Shown: positions 7,233-9,022 of the stretch, piece by piece | Position numbering within the stretch: the stretch's first letter is position 1 | Layout: every line of letters starts with the position of its first letter | DNA from: Victivallaceae bacterium | GTDB lineage: Bacteria > Verrucomicrobiota > Lentisphaeria > Victivallales > Victivallaceae | DNA: 9,022 bases | Assembly (NCBI GenBank): GCA_028717165.1 | Contig: JAQUOK010000081.1 | Coordinates: forward strand, 1-9,022 | Direction of reading: 5' to 3' | Made by a program: the position numbers and the translations under genes | The notes under the pieces: model-generated | Seen by the model: only the letters and a program-made list of their open reading frames with translations | Told to the model about the DNA's origin: nothing | Database searches by the model: none

Positions 7233-7927
7233 TTGCTGTTCCTCATTATAAATTCAACCACTTTTAAATCTAACGGACTGTCAATATCCATAGACCTTTC
7301 CGCGGGCATTAAGTACAATCCGGTTTCTTTCAAAAACAAACTCTTCGCATTCAGAATCACGTCCCGCTTCCAGATGTAAATAGAGGCGTTCAGATCATAG
7401 CATTTGGGAGAATCCTGTCTTCTGACGACAGTGTTAGCCAGATGCTTGGATAAACTTACCGTTCCATCCTCGGCAAGTTCAACCAGATTAAAATACGGAC
7501 TTCTCCGGCTCGGAGTTGCGCTGATTAAGTTATCATTACCGTTCTTTATAAATTGTTTGAAAGAATCTTTAATATCCCGAACGCTTCGCAAAGGTGAGGT
7601 GGCATCCAGGTCCACTAAATAATCATAGATATTTTCATAATGGGATTCACTGCGTTGAAAAGCATCTCTGATAACGTCAAGTTTGGCGGCCGTATCACTT
7701 GCCAGCTCCGCCGACCTTTTGAAAAATACTTCAGCGCCATATTCTCCGGCTATTTGGGCGATAGCATCGGAATCAGTGCTGATAACGATATGATCAAATA
7801 ATCCCGAGGCTTTTGCCTGTTCTATACTGTACGCAATCAAGGGTTTGCCGGCCAGCAACTTAATATTTTTATTTTTAACCCCTTTGCTCCCGCCTCTGGC
7901 ACATATAGTACATAAGACATTATTCAT
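7214..7927 (-). CDS. neuA: CMP-nonulosonate cytidylyltransferase (NeuA/LegF/PtmB type)
   Basis: This enzyme activates a nine-carbon sugar acid with CTP to give the CMP-sugar used by glycosyltransferases. The N-terminal CTP-binding motif CARGGSKGVKNKN is complete at 9-21, followed by GKPLIAYSIEQA (27-38), STDSD (50-54) and the DLDATSPLR metal and nucleotide segment. With the ATG at 7927 it has 237 residues, normal for the bacterial family. I prefer this ATG because it overlaps the stop of the preceding oxidoreductase gene by one base (TGATG) and has AGGGG eight bases upstream. A TTG one codon earlier (7930) is an alternative. The neighbours favour legionaminic acid over sialic or pseudaminic acid as substrate, since no gene of the pseudaminic route is visible, but family membership alone does not fix it. 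Confidence 0.93.
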   Translation of the reverse strand: MNNVLCTICARGGSKGVKNKNIKLLAGKPLIAYSIEQAKASGLFDHIVISTDSDAIAQIAGEYGAEVFFKRSAELASDTAAKLDVIRDAFQRSESHYENIYDYLVDLDATSPLRSVRDIKDSFKQFIKNGNDNLISATPSRRSPYFNLVELAEDGTVSLSKHLANTVVRRQDSPKCYDLNASIYIWKRDVILNAKSLFLKETGLYLMPAERSMDIDSPLDLKVVEFIMRNSKCSEIK

Positions 7928-8868
7928 CAATTTTGCCCCTGTATAATACTAATCGTTTTCATCACATCCAAACCCTCATTATACCCGCAAACGAATTCAC
8001 GTCCGCTTAATATGGATTTATGCATTGCTCTGAACATAAAGTTCCGTTCAAATCCTTCACATCTAAAATTTTCCTCAACGCCAGCCTTGTTTCTTCCTTT
8101 AAAAACATTGGCGATGAAATCCAATTCATAAGTATTGTCTAAAGTATTTACCAGAATTTTTCGGCAGCTTATTTTACTTATGCAGTCAATTGAAAAATTC
8201 ACCATTACGTTTTTTTCGGTTTTCCCGATGACCGTAACGAAGTCATCGGAATCTATGTCCAGATCAGAAATTTTCATCTGGTAACTCTTAATTTCGGACA
8301 TTTTTCCGAAAAGCCATTGAATATAATCTATTTCATGGCTCAAATCCAGAAGCACTCCGCCGCCTTCATCCCGTTTGGCACTGTATGAATCTCTATAGTC
8401 AATACCTGGTCTCCATTCAGGCAGATATTGTCCGCAGATAACATTTGTATTCAATACCCTTTCTGCGGTCAACAATTCTCTCAGTTTCAGTAATAACGGA
8501 TGAAACCTCAATACATACCCGACAAAAACTAGATTATTGGATACAATAACTTTTCTGTACTCCGCAAACAACGGTTTTTCGCAAAGTATTATTTTCCCGC
8601 TAAGCTTCGACTCCAGGAATTTAAGTTGTTCCAAATGTTTAAAAGTTTCAGTAGCAATGATGAAATAATCATATTCTCCTATATTTTTTACTTTTGCCAG
8701 TGACTTAAAAGTTCTTTTGCCTGATAAAGTTTGTTTTGTAACCAGGTCTACCTTTTCTATTTCCTCCATAGACAGCAGAACTTCTTCGTGCCTTTTGGCT
8801 ATAGACCCGTATCCTATTAACAAAACTTTTATTTTTCGTTGCATATTTTTATTCGATTTATTTATCAT
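7927..8868 (-). CDS. Gfo/Idh/MocA family oxidoreductase
   Basis: The 313-residue protein has the NAD(P)-binding loop GYGSIAKRH (19-27), the family CEKPL motif with Lys98 (96-100), GYVLRFHP (117-124) and the block GGGVLLDLSHEIDY (169-182) with Asp175 and His178, which matches the catalytic region of the second domain. The ATG at 8868 overlaps the upstream epimerase gene by 11 bases. A second ATG at 8844 (residue 9) lies 13 bases after the epimerase stop and begins right before the conserved strand KIKVLLIGYG, so it is also a good candidate. Neither has a clear ribosome site. The place between an epimerase and a cytidylyltransferase recalls the oxidoreductase (PtmF) of the Campylobacter ptm locus. 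A redox step on a sugar or sugar phosphate of the pathway is likely, but the substrate is unknown. Confidence 0.88.
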   Translation of the reverse strand: MINKSNKNMQRKIKVLLIGYGSIAKRHEEVLLSMEEIEKVDLVTKQTLSGKRTFKSLAKVKNIGEYDYFIIATETFKHLEQLKFLESKLSGKIILCEKPLFAEYRKVIVSNNLVFVGYVLRFHPLLLKLRELLTAERVLNTNVICGQYLPEWRPGIDYRDSYSAKRDEGGGVLLDLSHEIDYIQWLFGKMSEIKSYQMKISDLDIDSDDFVTVIGKTEKNVMVNFSIDCISKISCRKILVNTLDNTYELDFIANVFKGRNKAGVEENFRCEGFERNFMFRAMHKSILSGREFVCGYNEGLDVMKTISIIQGQN

Positions 8869-9022
8869 AAAATTGTTTTTTCAGAATATTGGAGAAATCC
8901 GTTTTTTTTATGATTTTCAGTATCTTATCTGATGCTCCGCCGTTTCCGTAAGGATTTTTTACGGTTTTCAGTCCGGCCTGAAATTCATCTGAATAAAGTT
9001 TCTTAAAAGCGCGGATTATTAC
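8858..9022 (-). CDS. neuC: UDP-sugar 2-epimerase (NeuC/LegG type), C-terminal end only
   Basis: An open frame enters at the right edge and stops with TAA at 8858, giving 54 C-terminal residues. They contain NPYGNGGASDKI followed by a lysine-rich helix, which matches the end of UDP-N-acetylglucosamine 2-epimerases, where this segment reads NPYG-x-G-x-AS-x-x-I. Both hydrolysing (NeuC/LegG) and non-hydrolysing (WecB) members end this way. The hydrolysing type is inferred because a CMP-nonulosonate synthetase gene lies downstream. That enzyme would release the 2-epimerised six-carbon sugar that a NeuB/LegI synthase condenses with phosphoenolpyruvate. The start and most of the gene lie outside the window. 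Confidence 0.8.
   Translation of the reverse strand, partial: VIIRAFKKLYSDEFQAGLKTVKNPYGNGGASDKILKIIKKTDFSNILKKQFYDK

Noticed and set aside
1..9022. Mobile elements, CRISPR arrays, tRNA or defence systems
   Set aside because: I saw no transposase, integrase, regularly spaced repeats, tRNA-like cloverleaf or nuclease motifs; all genes fit one glycan locus.

Overview
The window looks like part of a bacterial surface-glycan locus. Every gene I can support lies on the minus strand, so transcription runs from base 9022 towards base 1. The genes are packed like an operon: most gaps are 2 to 32 bases and several genes overlap by 1 to 19 bases. Genes for CMP-nonulosonic acid synthesis point to a bacterium that decorates its flagellin, lipopolysaccharide or capsule with a sialic-acid-like nine-carbon sugar. 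Composition is moderate to low GC with a mixed pattern. I cannot name the phylum from the sequence alone.

Region 1 (about 6460-9022) makes and activates the sugar. In transcription order it holds the last 54 codons of a UDP-sugar 2-epimerase (NeuC/LegG type), a Gfo/Idh/MocA oxidoreductase, a CMP-nonulosonate cytidylyltransferase (NeuA/LegF/PtmB type) and a short-chain dehydrogenase of PtmA type. From memory, this order resembles the Campylobacter jejuni flagellin-glycosylation (ptm) genes, where the product is legionaminic acid.

Region 2 (about 3870-6450) holds an amidination module: an N-acetyl sugar amidotransferase (WbpG/PseA/PtmG family) followed by a glutaminase (HisH-like) and a cyclase-type partner (HisF-like). 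The HisF-like protein has lost the first of the two catalytic aspartates of true histidine-pathway HisF and kept the second. That fits a protein kept to pass ammonia to the amidotransferase, not to make histidine. The expected product is an acetamidino (acetimidoyl) form of the sugar.

Region 3 (about 1360-3860) holds tailoring and transfer genes: a radical SAM enzyme with extra C-terminal cysteines, a TylF-like SAM methyltransferase and a family 2 glycosyltransferase. The methyltransferase gene is clearly AT-richer (about 32% GC over 2221-2940 by hand count) than the genes on either side (about 46% in the lines counted).

Region 4 (1-1357) starts with a 278-base, very AT-rich gap that may hold the tail of a decayed gene. 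It ends with a long reading frame cut by the left edge of the window, which resembles capsule-type glycosyltransferase-like proteins and has a cysteine cluster near its N-terminus.

Together the genes suggest synthesis of a CMP-activated nonulosonic acid, amidination, probable methylation and an unknown radical-SAM step, then transfer to a glycan or protein. I saw no rRNA, tRNA, CRISPR array, insertion sequence, clear promoter or convincing terminator.
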